Assembly (NCBI RefSeq): GCF_041381155.1
Contig: NC_091139.1
Span: forward strand, 7,192,383 to 7,256,382
Direction: 5' to 3'
Source of the DNA: Argopecten irradians
Lineage: Eukaryota; Mollusca; Bivalvia; Pectinida; Pectinidae
Length of the DNA: 64,000 nucleotides
Below the pieces are notes generated by a model. The model was not told the DNA's origin. It searched no databases and saw only the letters and a list, made by a program, of their open reading frames with translations. A program made the translations under genes and the position numbers. Below, one piece after another: positions 1 through 10,865 of the stretch (the stretch's first letter is position 1; every line of letters begins with the position of its first letter).

Positions 1-999
1 GCAGATGTCAAAGTTCATGTAAATATACTCGACAATTACTTGAAACATCATCTAATAAATTTGTGTTGAAATTATAATTGATGTTGACCAGGAAATGTAC
101 CAGTCTAAATTTTGGTTGAATAATGCATGGAAAGTGAATTATTCAAACACTCTGGATATCGAATTTTTAATCATTAATTTCTTTTGAACTCGGGACTTTT
201 TGGGTGTGTAATTAGGGGAAAGTTGATAACTTTTTATAATATATGTACCCTAATTTTCTTTTGTTGATTTACGGACCCTGAAAGATACGGATTATGCGGC
301 TTTAACTTTTCCACTTTGTGGAAAATCCTTCAAATCGGATTTATCTCCCTTGATTAAAATGACAAACCATGTACCTTTGCTATGTTATAAAGTTTTTTTA
401 ATTTTTTTTTTTAAATTCAATAATGAATGCAGATCAAATATATTAATCAAATATGTGTATTAATTTAATTTGAAACATGTTTGTTTTGCTGAAAATTTGC
501 AAAAAAAAAATAATATCAATACAAAATATTCATGATTGTAATTTGATTGTTGTTGTTTTTGTACTTGCTGTAAAATGAGAAAAACCGTGTTGTGGAGAAG
601 AAGTTTGTTAAAATTTGAATTTTTTACAAATGGATGAGAGTTGAGAATGTCTAACAGTCACCTGAATTCCGATATGCACAGTTATGAATAATGTTTTGCT
701 TTTAAACAAACAAATAAATATGTCTCCTATATAAACTATGGTAAAGACCCTATCCCCTGGGGAAAATTCCGAGACCCCAGGGCCATGAAATTCACAATAT
801 TGGTAGAGGGCCTTGAGACCTTCCATGTAAGCACATAAGCCCGTGTTTCTTAGTATATGTGTACATATGTATTAGATTTCCAATATATAACTATTTGTTT
901 GGAAATAATATGGAAAATAAACTATGATATGATAGTATTGCTAACAATTTCAAATGGTGGAAATGAAACCACGATCCGCGGAGGATTTTCCCCATAATT
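1..999. other. AT-rich non-coding flank
   Basis: No convincing exon, RNA gene or repeat array was seen. The stretch is AT-rich with homopolymer runs and only short chance open frames. Confidence 0.5.
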
Positions 1000-1675
1000 G
1001 TACAAAACACGCGTTCTTTGTAGTAAAACGTAGTAAAACAAGTCACGTGATTATACAATGTACCTCATTCATGCCATTGGCCGAAATAAATATGGAATTG
1101 TATTAGTGGGTAACTAGTGATCACATGAGTGTGTGTTTACTTCCAAATAGAGTGATTTCTCTGACCTGGTATTTATACATACTTTGGCCTTATTTACTCT
1201 GTGTTATATGTATATGTTCTGAGCCCTAAAGCAGGTAATAATATATATAAATATAAATTTAGAATTCTACGAATTTAGCCGGGAGTAGCCGATCTTCGCT
1301 GATTTTAGATTAGACGGTTAGACCTATTGAATTGGTCAATTCGTATTATATCATTTATTTACAAAACGTGAAAATGGCAGTTTTACAACTCATTTCAGTT
1401 CATTATTTGTAGTAAAACAGTGCATATGTGCAAGTCAAATGATAAGCATGCAATATTAATAATATTTTGGAGTCTAAATATTTTCAAATAAATCAATTTC
1501 TCCGAAGAAATGGCAAGCAAACTATCACCATATTTGGAAGTAAACACAAAATCACGTGATCACTAGTTACCCATAATACAATTGTATATTCCGGCCAATG
1601 GCATGAATGAGGTATAAGCACGTGACTTTTTTTTACTACGTTTGACTACAAAGAACGCATATTTTTACTACGAAA
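1000..1675. repeat. Long inverted repeat (foldback or MITE-like element)
   Basis: The segment at about 1009-1160 (gcgttctttgtagtaaaacg ... ttacttccaaat) returns in reverse complement at about 1522-1660, with shared blocks such as tcattcatgccattggcc and gggtaactagtgatcac. The arms are about 150 bp at roughly 85% identity by eye, around a spacer of about 360 bp. No coding capacity is seen in the spacer. This fits a non-autonomous DNA transposon or a foldback element; no target-site duplication could be fixed. Confidence 0.6.
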
Positions 1676-2939
1676 AATAGATGCAGATGTATCGCGAGTT
1701 GGGAGTTTAAAACCGCGTTCCTGGAGGATTTTTAAGCCCAAAGTTTGAATCTGACCATTAAGACCGTAACAAAAATTCGTTGTGCCTTTATATAAGTGTA
1801 TCGAGGCAGAGATTTACATTTAAATCTCTGATCGAGGGATGTAAATATTTATGTAGGCCAAGCTAACAAGTAAAGCTGGTTTCCCAACGTGTATTGTGTA
1901 CCTGTACTGTGACCTTTATGGCTTTTAAATTACGTAACTGGTTTTTTTCGGGATTCACAAGAAAATACAACATAAAAAAATCTTTTTTTTATTTTATTTT
2001 TTTTTATTTTTATTTTCATTCATTCTTTTAATATAGTATAGTACGGTATGTACTACATGGACTTGGTACGAATGCCAATCAACAAAACACACACACAGCT
2101 TTGAAACGAATTTTCAACCCACGGTTATATATATATTAATAATTCGTTGTACACTTCCTTAGCTCGGGCTAACAGCTACGTACACGCAGGCTACAGTTTC
2201 ATGGCCGGGATGTGCAGGATCACATTTTTTTTTTTTTTGAAATCAAATGAATAAAAACTTGAATTAACAAAATCAACGTCGATCTCTGCTGTATGGCTTT
2301 TGCTGCATATACACAGTGCTCTATGAAAGGGTGGCCTTTGATTTCCACTTTCAAGACCAGATGTCGACATCTTTTAGTTTAGATGTCGACATCAATAACT
2401 GACAAGTCGGTGTCACACCCGAGCATAAACACATTAATCGCCGAGTTACCGACTGTCTACATAAATATCTTGGATTCATTATGTGGGCATGTACATGTGG
2501 TAAGTCGACATATTCTTCTGTTTATGTCGACATATTCCGATATGATTTCGACTTAATGCCTTAACGATGTCGACATTATTAAGTCGTAAGTCGGCAAATC
2601 GATGGCAGAAATATGCCACCACAAAATTGCAATATTTTTTTAATTTTCGGATTAACGGGCCTTTGAACTATTAGGCCTTAGCGGTTCAAGTGACCTTAAA
2701 ATTAACAGATGACGATTACTGCGTACTAATCAGACGGCGTGACCAGACCATTATTACACGATTATCATATAATAAACAAATTATTGAAATTCATAGTTCA
2801 AAGAAAAATACTTTGACAACTCTCCGTAAAGAAATTGCTATCAAATTTCTTCATCTAGGTACAAACACATGCACACAATTATTTTCATTAGCAATCCAAT
2901 ATGGCGAGTGTTATCCATTGTTTGCGCATGTGTACAGGA
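1676..2939. other. Non-coding DNA with scattered tcgac palindromes
   Basis: No gene was recognised. From about 2360 to 2590 the motif atgtcgacat recurs (2360, 2382, 2507, 2527 and near 2570), as if this were a degenerate precursor of the dense tcgac array that starts at about 2940. Poly-T runs lie near 1980 and 2230. Confidence 0.4.
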
Positions 2940-3250
2940 AGGCGACAAGTCGACAACTCGACAATACGACAAGTCGACAACACGACAAGGCGACAACACG
3001 ACAAGTCGACAACTCGACAACACGACAAGTCGACATTTTACCGCGACAACACGAGATTCTGTACGCGCTAATTAGCGTGTTTGAAATGTCGACTTGTCGT
3101 GTTGTCGACTTGTCGTCTTGTCGTGTTGTCGACTTGTCGCGGTTCGAAAACGCGACTAGTCGACATTTTAACTGATAAATCTCGGGTTGTCGCAGTTTGA
3201 GACCGCGACAACTCGACAAGGCGACAACACGACAAGGCGACAACACAACA
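2940..3250. repeat. Self-complementary tcgac/gacaa minisatellite
   Basis: A dense array of 9-10 bp units (gacaagtcgacaactc and variants with acgacaagg) runs forward at about 2940-3045, in the opposite orientation at about 3085-3140 (gacttgtcgtgttgtcgac), and forward again at about 3205-3245. The blocks can therefore fold on each other. Open frames through it are low-complexity by-products. The same short string (tcgacaagg) occurs at about 3290 in the flank of the adjacent gene copy, which may have seeded the array. Confidence 0.75.
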
Positions 3251-3454
3251 ACACCATAGACGTGGCTTGATTATCATGAGTTGCATTGACTCGACAAGGG
3301 GAAAAAACGATGTTTGACAGTCACTCGACTCTCTTTTGTTACGTGAAATAAACACAAGGACTAGAAACGGTTACATGCAGAATTTTTATTATGGTTTAGA
3401 AACAAAGCACTGGTAATGCATAGGATTAAAAAGGAAAACAATATGTAAAAATTG

Positions 3455-3690
3455 ACTATACAAACACATAACATTACAATGCAACAATTACAAACATTTC
3501 ATTACAATATTACAATATACAAACTGAAATACATTACAAACAATATTAAAATGTGACAATACACATGTACAAATACAACATTATAATGGGTCAATATACA
3601 ACATTTCAATGTGACAATGTACAAATGCAACATTACAATGTACAAATAACACATTTTAAACAATGTGACAATATACAAATACAATGTTGC
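3455..3690 (-). repeat. Degenerate 29-bp array, inverted 3'UTR relic
   Basis: This stretch repeats the theme acaatgtgacaatatacaaatac in degenerate form. It is the reverse complement of the 29-bp 3'UTR array of the three direct gene copies downstream and lies at the matching place behind the inverted copy. A minus-strand AATAAA (plus positions 3385-3390) follows, as in the intact copies. Confidence 0.65.
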
Positions 3691-3729
3691 ATTATACTAA
3701 GCACTAAGGGTAGATAACTACGTGTGGTA

Positions 3730-4718
3730 TCACATCTCTCTCCAGAGGACGCTGTAGTTGGCCGTAGACATCCTGGCTAGCTCATCAGTTTAAGTGCTCC
3801 TCCCGGAAGTTGCTGGCATCTCCAAGTCTGGCTCTCCGGCTCCAAAGGAAGTGAGGACAAGGGCAGATAAACCCTGTACTTGGCGATGCTTGGTGGATCT
3901 GTACTGGTCAAACATCCTCCGGACCACCCTGGATGATGGACTTAAGGGTCAAAAGGTGGAGGCCAAGGCTGTGGGCATCGTTCAGTGTGGTGGAGAAGAA
4001 AAGTTGGCGGTCAAGACGAATCAAATGGTCATCTGGAATGAAGATATACAATTGTATTACACATTTCATTAGAAAATACATCAAAGTACATCTATCACAG
4101 ACAATCATGACGGGAAGATGGACTACAGAAAATTGATTAATTACATTAAAGTGACAATTTTTTGTGACGATTTGTGACTATTTCAAGAAGAAAAACAAAA
4201 AGTGAGCAATAAACGTTGTTAATTAGCTATGTTACATGATTGTTCAAAATTCATACACTGTTAGTTTGTTTAATAAACTTGACCTTGAAAAATATGTATA
4301 ACGGCTGGTTTTTGGATAGGAACTTCCTCTAAAAACAGAACAGGGGACACTTTTCGAATTTCTGTAAAAATACTCAAAACAACATTATTGATTGAATTAA
4401 TATGAATTAAACTGTTACAGCACACTGAACCATCAAAATGGTTATAAAACATTGAACTATATGATGACTTCTATTAAGTTGACAGATAATTAGAATACGA
4501 CTGTACAAAAATGTTTGAATTTGTTTCTAATATACATGTATTGTTACACTAAAACAATAAACAAATAAAAAAAAAAGAACATAAAAACGATGAAATATAA
4601 CTGACCCTTGCTACATACCTAAGAAGTTGACCTACTTGGTAGCTTTATCGTGGGCTAACAGAAGACTCTGGAGCTTCTGGGCGTAGTACACAACATCAGT
4701 AGTGGTCATCTCAGCCAT
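3730..4718 (-). pseudogene. Decayed inverted copy of the small two-exon gene
   Basis: Exon 1 lies at 4619-4718 and exon 2 at 3730-4032 on the minus strand, with the same splice positions and intron size (about 586 bp) as the three direct copies. The ATG and the first 27 codons are preserved, but codon 28 (CAG in the others) is TAG. Exon 2 has extra bases relative to the direct copies, including a one-base insertion near ggtggtccgg that shifts the frame. Only about 20 bp of 5'UTR are left before the sequence runs straight into the 71-bp array, so the CCAAT/TATA promoter is missing. It therefore looks like a non-functional relic of a head-to-head duplication. Confidence 0.8.
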
Positions 4719-4740
4719 GGTCAGTGTAGAGGTCAATTAG

Positions 4741-5480
4741 AGGGTACCAAGACAAGTGGCCTTTGATCTTACCCCCATTACCGCCTCTAATTACCTGTAC
4801 AGTAACACCAAGCCATACCTAGACAAGTGACCTTTGATCTTACCCCCATTACCGCCTCTAATTACCTGTACAGTAACACCAAGCCATACCTAGACAAGTG
4901 ACCTTTGATTTTACCTAACCCCTTTCCCCCTAAATTACCCGTACAGTAGCACCAAGACATACTTGGAAAAGTGACCTTTGATCTGACCCCCATTACCGCC
5001 TCTAATTATCTGTACAGTAACGCCAAGCCATACCTGGACCAGTGACCTTTTGATTTTACCCCCATTGCCGCCTCTAGTTACCTTTACAGTAACACCAAGC
5101 CATACCTAGACAATTGACCTTTGATTGTACCCCCATTACCGCCTCTAATTACCTGTACTGTAATACCAAGCCATACCTGGACACGTGACCTTTGATCTTA
5201 CCCCCATTACCGCCTCTAATTACCTGTACAGTAACACCAAGCCATACCTGGACCAGTGACCTTTTGATCTTACCCCCATTGCCGCCTCTAGTTACCTTTA
5301 CAGTAACACCAAGCCATACATGGACAAGTGACCTTTGATCTTACTTTCCTTAACACCTTTAATTATCTGGACAGTAACAACAATCCATCCAAAGACAAAA
5401 TTACCGCCTCTAATTACCGGTACAGTAACACCAAGCCATACAAAGACAAATGACCTTTGATCTATAATTACCGCCCGATT
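4741..5480. promoter_or_regulatory. 71-bp tandem array with TCF/LEF-type motifs, copy 1
   Basis: About ten units of roughly 71 bp; a typical unit reads agtgacctttgatcttaccc, then a ccgcctctaatta block, then acctgtacagtaacaccaag. Six units carry CCTTTGATCT, the reverse complement of the TCF/LEF consensus AGATCAAAGG. Others differ by one base or carry an extra T. The same stretch (AAAGGTCA on the other strand) also resembles a nuclear-receptor DR1 half. The array lies between the inverted relic and the promoter of copy 1. Repeat structure is seen directly; an enhancer role is inferred. Confidence 0.6.
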
Positions 5481-5574
5481 CACTTTGATCTTTAAACCGT
5501 TATGAAAATCTCCTCACATTTAGCGTTACTATTCAAGTATTTACGTTCCACATTAAATAGGGGAGGGACTAAAT

Positions 5575-5716
5575 TTCCAGCCAATGAAATTACTGGATGA
5601 ATGCAGCCAATCAAAATTAAGAAGGGTCTATAAAAAGAACGGCCTTGAATTGAGAAATTACTCCTGCTCTGGAACCCATCAGCACTACTACCCTCTGATT
5701 GACCTCTACACTGACC
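5575..5716 (+). promoter_or_regulatory. Core promoter and 5'UTR of copy 1 (CCAAT, CCAAT, TATA)
   Basis: Two CCAAT boxes (about 5579 and 5606) and a TATA box (tataaaaag at 5629-5637) precede the ATG at 5717. With normal spacing transcription would start near 5660, giving a 5'UTR of about 57 bases. The same block is conserved before copies 2 and 3. Confidence 0.7.
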
Positions 5717-6706
5717 ATGGCTGAGATGACCACTACCGATGTTGTGTACTACGCCCAGAAGCTCCAGAGTCTTCTGTTAGCTCACGACAAAGCTACCAAG
5801 CAGGTCAACTTCCTAGGTATGTATCAAGGGTCAGCTATATTTCATCGTTTATTATTGTTTTATTATTATTTTTATGTAAAAGTACATGTTTATCAAGAAA
5901 CAATTATCTTTTTTTGCACAGTCTTGTTCTGTTTGTCTTTCAGTTTAAAGGAACTCGACATCTAATTCATCATAACATTTTCACGGTTAATTTTGCTGTA
6001 ACTGTTTAATTATGATATTAATTAAAAACAGTGATTAACTCGATGATGATTTTTACATAATATTTTACAGAAATTAGAATAAAAGTTTCCGCTGTCCTGT
6101 TTTAAGCCGAATTTTCGATCCGAAAACCAAGCATAATACCTATTTCACAAGGTAAAGTATAAAAAAAAAACAATAGTGTAGGAATTTTGAACAATCTTTT
6201 AAAATTGGGAATGAACAACCTTTCTTGCTCACTTCTTGTTTCTTCTTGAAATAGTCACAGATCGTAACAAAATCGTGTTACTTTTAATGTCATTAATTCA
6301 TTTTCCGTAATCAATATTTCTGTCATGATTGTCTGTGATAGGCCTATGTACAGCTTTGGTGTATTTTCTAATGAAATGTGTAATAAAATGTTATATCTTC
6401 ATTCCAGATGACCATTTGATTCGTCTTGACCGCCAACTTTTCTTCTCTACACTGGACGGTGCCCACAGCCTTGGTCTTCACCTACTGACCCGTAAGTCCA
6501 TCATCCAGGGTGTCCGGAGGATGTTTGACCAGTACAGATCCACCAAGCATCGACAGGTACAGGAGTTGTCTGCCCTTGTCCTCACTTCCCTGGGAGCCGG
6601 AGAACCAGACTTGGAGATACCAGCCACTTCCGGGAGGAGCACGGAAACTGATGAGCTAGCCAGGATGTCTACGGCCAACTACAGCGTCCTCTGGAGGGAG
6701 ATGTGA
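5717..6706 (+). CDS. Small unrecognised two-exon protein, tandem copy 1
   Basis: Coding exons 5717-5816 and 6408-6706 give 132 residues. The donor (cctag/gtatgt) and acceptor (ttccag) are canonical, and the intron interrupts a GAT codon (phase 1). The ATG (accatgg, good context) follows a TATA promoter. The product has no signal peptide or membrane segment. Residues about 6-28 can form an amphipathic helix; residues 34-95 are helix-rich with a basic stretch (RKSIIQGVRRMFDQYRSTKH); the tail is polar and ends in YSVLWREM. I do not recognise the family and propose no function. Near-identical copies lie 3 kb and 6 kb downstream and a decayed inverted copy upstream. Preservation of frame, splice sites and promoter in all three direct copies argues that it is a real gene. 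Confidence 0.8.
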
Positions 6707-6726
6707 TACCACACCGAGTTATCTAC

Positions 6727-7600
6727 CCTTAGTGCTTTGTACATTGTCACATTGTAATGTTGTATTTGTATAGTGTCACATTGTAATGTTGTATTTGTAT
6801 AGTGTAATGTTTTATTTGTACATTGTAATGTTAATTGTTATTTTGTATTTGTATGTTGTCACATTGTAATATTGTGTTTGTATGCATTGTAATGTTTTAT
6901 TTGTATATTGTCACAATGTAATGTTGTATTTGTATATTGTCACATTGTAATGTTGTATTTGTATATTGTCACATTGTAATGTTGTATTTGTTTATTGTCA
7001 CATTGTAATGTTGTATTTGTTTATTGTCACATTGTAATGTTGTATTTGTTTATTGTCACATTGTAATGTTGTATTTGTTTATTGTCACATTGTAATGTTG
7101 TATTTGTATATTGTCAAATTGTAATGTTGTATTTGTTTATTGTCACATTGTAATGTTGTGTTTGTATATTGTCACATTGTAATGTTGTATTTGTATATTG
7201 TCACATTGTAATGTTGTATTTGTATATTGTCACATTGTAATGTTGTGTTTGTATATTGTCACATTGTAATGTTGTATTTGTATATTGTCACATTGTAATG
7301 TTGTATTTGTTTATTGTCACATTGTAATGTTGTGTTTGTATATTGTCACATTGTAATGTTGTATTTGTTTATTGTCACATTGTAATGTTGTATTTGTTTA
7401 TTGTCACATTGTAATGTTGTATTTGTTTATTGTCACATTGTAATGTTGTATTTGTTTATTGTCACATTGTAATGTTGTATTTGTTTATTGTCACATTGTA
7501 ATGTTGTATTTGTTTATTGTCACATTGTAATGCTGTATACTGACATATTGCAATGTTGTTTGTATACTTTCACATTGTAATATCGTGTTTATATATTGTC
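6727..7600 (+). repeat. 29-bp tandem array forming most of the copy 1 3'UTR
   Basis: About 28-30 units of a 29-bp repeat (attgtcacattgtaatgttg plus tatttgttt or tatttgtat) fill the space between the stop codon and the poly(A) signal, so the array should be transcribed. Each unit holds two or three TGTA cores, including TGTATATT in many units, near the Pumilio site UGUANAUA. Binding is inference. Confidence 0.8.
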
Positions 7601-7634
7601 ACATTTTTATACATTACCAGTGCTACAGTGCCAC

Positions 7635-7640
7635 AATAAA
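7635..7640 (+). terminator. Poly(A) signal AATAAA of copy 1
   Basis: An AATAAA hexamer lies just after the 29-bp array, within a block (ccacaataaaaattctac) that is repeated behind copy 2. Confidence 0.6.
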
Positions 7641-7765
7641 AATTCTACTTATAAACATGTGTTGTTCTTTTTTTTTTAATTTCATCTCTTTCAAAAGAGA
7701 GTCGAGTATACTTTCAAACATCGGTTATTTCCCTTGCCGAGTCAATGCGACTAAGGGGCCCTAAC

Positions 7766-7835
7766 CCATCGCTAGGAATTATGGGTAGGGCCTCCAGACT
7801 TACCCACCGCTAGGAATTATGGGTAGGGCCTCCAG
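7766..7835. repeat. 37-bp direct repeat pair in the inter-copy spacer
   Basis: The string cgctaggaattatgggtagg followed by gcctccag occurs twice in tandem. The same pair recurs at about 10775-10845, so it is part of the 3-kb duplicated unit. Confidence 0.7.
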
Positions 7836-7854
7836 GCTAGTCTCAAAACATAAC

Positions 7855-8500
7855 ATAGACAAGTGACCTTTGATCATATCCCCATTACCGCCTCTAGTTA
7901 CCTGTACAGTAACACCAAGCCAAACCTGGACAAGTGACCTATGATTTTACCTAACTTTCCGCCCTTAATTACCCGTACAGTAGCACCAAGACATACCTGG
8001 AAAAGTGACCTTTGATCTGACCCCCATTACCGCCTCTAATTATCTGTACAGTAACGCCAAGCCATACCTGGACCAGTGACCTTTTGATCTTACCCCCATT
8101 GCCGCCTCTAGTTACCTTTACAGTAACACCAAGCCATACCTAGACAATTGACCTTTGATTTTACCCCCATTACCGCCTCTAATTACCTGTACAGTAACAC
8201 CAAGCCATACCTGGACATGTGACCTTTGATCTTACCCCCATTACCGCCTCTAATTACCTGTACAGTAACACCAAGCCATACCTGGACAAGTGACCTTTTG
8301 ATCTTACCCCCATTGCCGCCTCTAGTTACCTGTACAGTAACACCAAGCCATACATGGACAAGTGACCTTTGATCTTACTTTCCTTAACACCTTTAATTAT
8401 CTGGACAGTAACAACAATCCATCCAAAGACAAAATTACCGCCTCTAATTACCGGTACAGTAACACCAAGCCATACAAAGACAAATGACCTTTGATCTATA
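7855..8500. promoter_or_regulatory. 71-bp tandem array with TCF/LEF-type motifs, copy 2
   Basis: About nine units of the same 71-bp repeat as at 4741-5480; five contain CCTTTGATC exactly. The last two units, with the deviant acaacaatccatccaaagac, match the array of copy 1 closely, which points to recent duplication or conversion between copies 1 and 2. Confidence 0.6.
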
Positions 8501-8604
8501 ATTACCGCCCGATTCACTTTGATCTTTAAACCGTTATGAAAATCTCCTCACATTTAGCGGTACTATTCAAGTAATTACGTTCCACATTAAATAGGGGAGG
8601 GACT

Positions 8605-8750
8605 AAATTTCCAGCCAATGAAATTACTGGATGAATGCAGCCAATCAAAATTAAGAAGGGTCTATAAAAAGAACGGCTTTGAATTGAGAAATTACTCCTG
8701 CTCTGGAACCCATCAGCACTACTACCCTCTGATTGACCTCTACACTGACC
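8605..8750 (+). promoter_or_regulatory. Core promoter and 5'UTR of copy 2
   Basis: This is the same CCAAT/CCAAT/TATA block as copy 1, with the TATA box at 8663-8669 and the ATG at 8751. Confidence 0.7.
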
Positions 8751-9733
8751 ATGGCTGAGATGACCACTACCGATGTTGTGTACTACGCCCAGAAGCTCCA
8801 GAGTCTTCTGTTAGCTCACGACAAAGCTACCAAGCAGGTCAACTTCCTAGGTATGTATCAAGGGTCAGCTATATTTCATCGTTTATTATTGTTTTATTAT
8901 TATTTTTATGTAAAAGTACATGTTTATCAAGAAACAAATATTTTTTTTGCACAGTCTTGTTCTGTTTGTCTTTCAGTTTAAAGAAACTCGACATCTAATT
9001 CAAAGATTTCATAACATGTTCACGGTTAATTTTGCTGTAACTGTTTAATTATGATATTAATTAAAAACAGTGATTAACTCGATGATGATTTTTACATAAT
9101 ATTTTACAGAAATTAGAATAAAAGTTTCCGCTGTCCTGTTTTAAGCCTTTTTCGATCCGAAAACCAAGCATAATACCTATTTCACAAGGTAAAGTATAAA
9201 AAAAACAATAGTGTAGGAATTTTGAACAATCTTTTAAAATTGGGAATGAACAACCTTTCTTGCTCACATTTTGTTTCTTCTTGAAATAGTCACAGATCGT
9301 AACAAAATCGTGTTACTTGTAATGTCGTTAATTCATATTCCGTAGTCCATCTTTCTATCATGATTGTGATATATGTACAGCTTTGACGTATTTTCTAATG
9401 AAATGTTTGATAAAATTTTATATCTTCATTCCAGATGACCATTTGCTTCGTCTTGACCGCCAACTTTTCTTCTCCACACTGGACGATGCCCACAGCCTTG
9501 GTCTTCACCTACTGACCCGTAAGTCCATCATCCAGGGTGTCCGGAGGATGTTTGACCAGTACAGATCCACCAAGCATCGACAGGTACAGGAGTTGTCTGC
9601 CCTTGTCCTCACTTCCCTGGGAGCCGGAGAACCAGACTTGGAGATGCCAGCCACTTCCGGGAGGAGCACGGAAACTGATGAGCTAGCCATGATGTCTACG
9701 GCCAACTACAGCGTCCTCTGGAGGGAGATGTGA
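8751..9733 (+). CDS. Small unrecognised two-exon protein, tandem copy 2
   Basis: Coding exons 8751-8850 and 9435-9733 give 132 residues. Exon 1 encodes the same peptide as copies 1 and 3. Exon 2 differs from copy 1 at a few residues (LLR for LIR, LDDA for LDGA, LEMP for LEIP, LAMM for LARM). The intron (584 bp) carries small indels that set it apart from the introns of copies 1 and 3. Promoter, upstream array and 3'UTR array are all present. No family was recognised. The substitutions are conservative and the frame is intact, which suggests constraint. Confidence 0.8.
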
Positions 9734-9767
9734 TACCACACGGAGTTATCTATCCTTAGTGCTTTGT

Positions 9768-10610
9768 ATATTGTAATGTTGTATTTGTATAGTGTAATGT
9801 TTTATTTGTACATTGTAATGTTAATTGTTATTTTGTATTTGTATGTTGTCACATTGTAATATTGTGTTTGTATGCATTTGTATTTGTTTAGTGTCACATT
9901 GTAATGTTGTATTTGTATATTGTCACATTGTAATGTTGTATTTGTTTATTGTCACATTGTAATGTTGTATTTGTATATTGTCACATTGTAATGTTGTATT
10001 TGTATATTGTCACATTGTAATGTTGTGTTTGTATATTGTCACATGTAATGTTGTGTTTGTATATTGTCACATTGTAATGTTGTATTTGTATATTGTCACA
10101 TTGTAATGTTGTATTTGTTATATTGTCACATTGTAATGTTGTGTTTGTATATTGTCACATTGTAATGTTGTATTTGTATATTGTCACATTGTAATGTTGT
10201 ATTGTATATTGTCACATTGTAATGTTGTTTTGTATATTGTCACATTGTAATGTTGTATTTGTATATTGTCACATTGTAATGTTGTATTTGTTTATTGTCA
10301 CATTGTAATGTTGTGTTTTATATTGTCACATTGTAATGTTGTGTTTGTATATTGTCACATTGTAATGTTGTGTTTGTATATTGTCACATTGTAATGTTGT
10401 TTTGTATATTGTCACATTGTAATGTTGTATTTGTATATTGTCACATTGTAATGTTGTATTTGTTTATTGTCACATTGTAATGTTGGATTTGTTTATTGTC
10501 ACATTGTAATGTTGTATTTGTTTATTGTCACATTGTAATGCTGTCTACTTTCATATTGCAATGTTGTTTGTATACTTTCACATTGTAATATCGTGTTTTT
10601 ATATTGTCAT
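9768..10610 (+). repeat. 29-bp tandem array forming most of the copy 2 3'UTR
   Basis: About 28 units of the same 29-bp repeat as behind copy 1, with a few units shortened by one or two bases (for example ttgttttgtatattg). It lies between the stop codon and the AATAAA at 10643. Confidence 0.8.
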
Positions 10611-10642
10611 ATTTTTATACATTACCAGTGCTACAGTGCCAC

Positions 10643-10648
10643 AATAAA
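10643..10648 (+). terminator. Poly(A) signal AATAAA of copy 2
   Basis: AATAAA in the same context as the signal of copy 1, directly behind the array. Confidence 0.6.
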
Positions 10649-10774
10649 AATTCTACTTATAAACATGTGTTGTTCTTTTTTTTTTCTTTTTTATTTCATC
10701 TCTTTCAAAAGAGAGTCGAGTATACTTTCAAACATCGGTTATTTCCCTTGCCGAGTCAATGCGACTAAGGGGCC

Positions 10775-10845
10775 CTAACCCATCGCTAGGAATTATGGGT
10801 AGGGCCTCCAGACTTACCCACCGCTAGGAATTATGGGTAGGGCCT
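10775..10845. repeat. 37-bp direct repeat pair, second spacer
   Basis: This is the second occurrence of the tandem pair seen at 7766-7835 and marks the boundary between duplicated units. Confidence 0.7.
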
Positions 10846-10865
10846 CCAGGCTAGTCTCAAAACAT

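Noticed and set aside
2690-3246. Open frames of 161 and 111 codons on both strands
   Set aside because: They are carried by the tcgac array (TTRQVDN and LSSCRVV strings on the two strands) and have no gene signals.
3794-4072. Open frame on the plus strand opposite the inverted relic, and similar antisense frames at 6478-6678, 9505-9705 and 12473-12673
   Set aside because: These are antisense shadows of exon 2 of the small gene and share its codon structure.
6727-10610. Regular direct repeats suggesting a CRISPR-like array
   Set aside because: There are no unique spacers; units are contiguous 29-mers in a eukaryotic 3'UTR.
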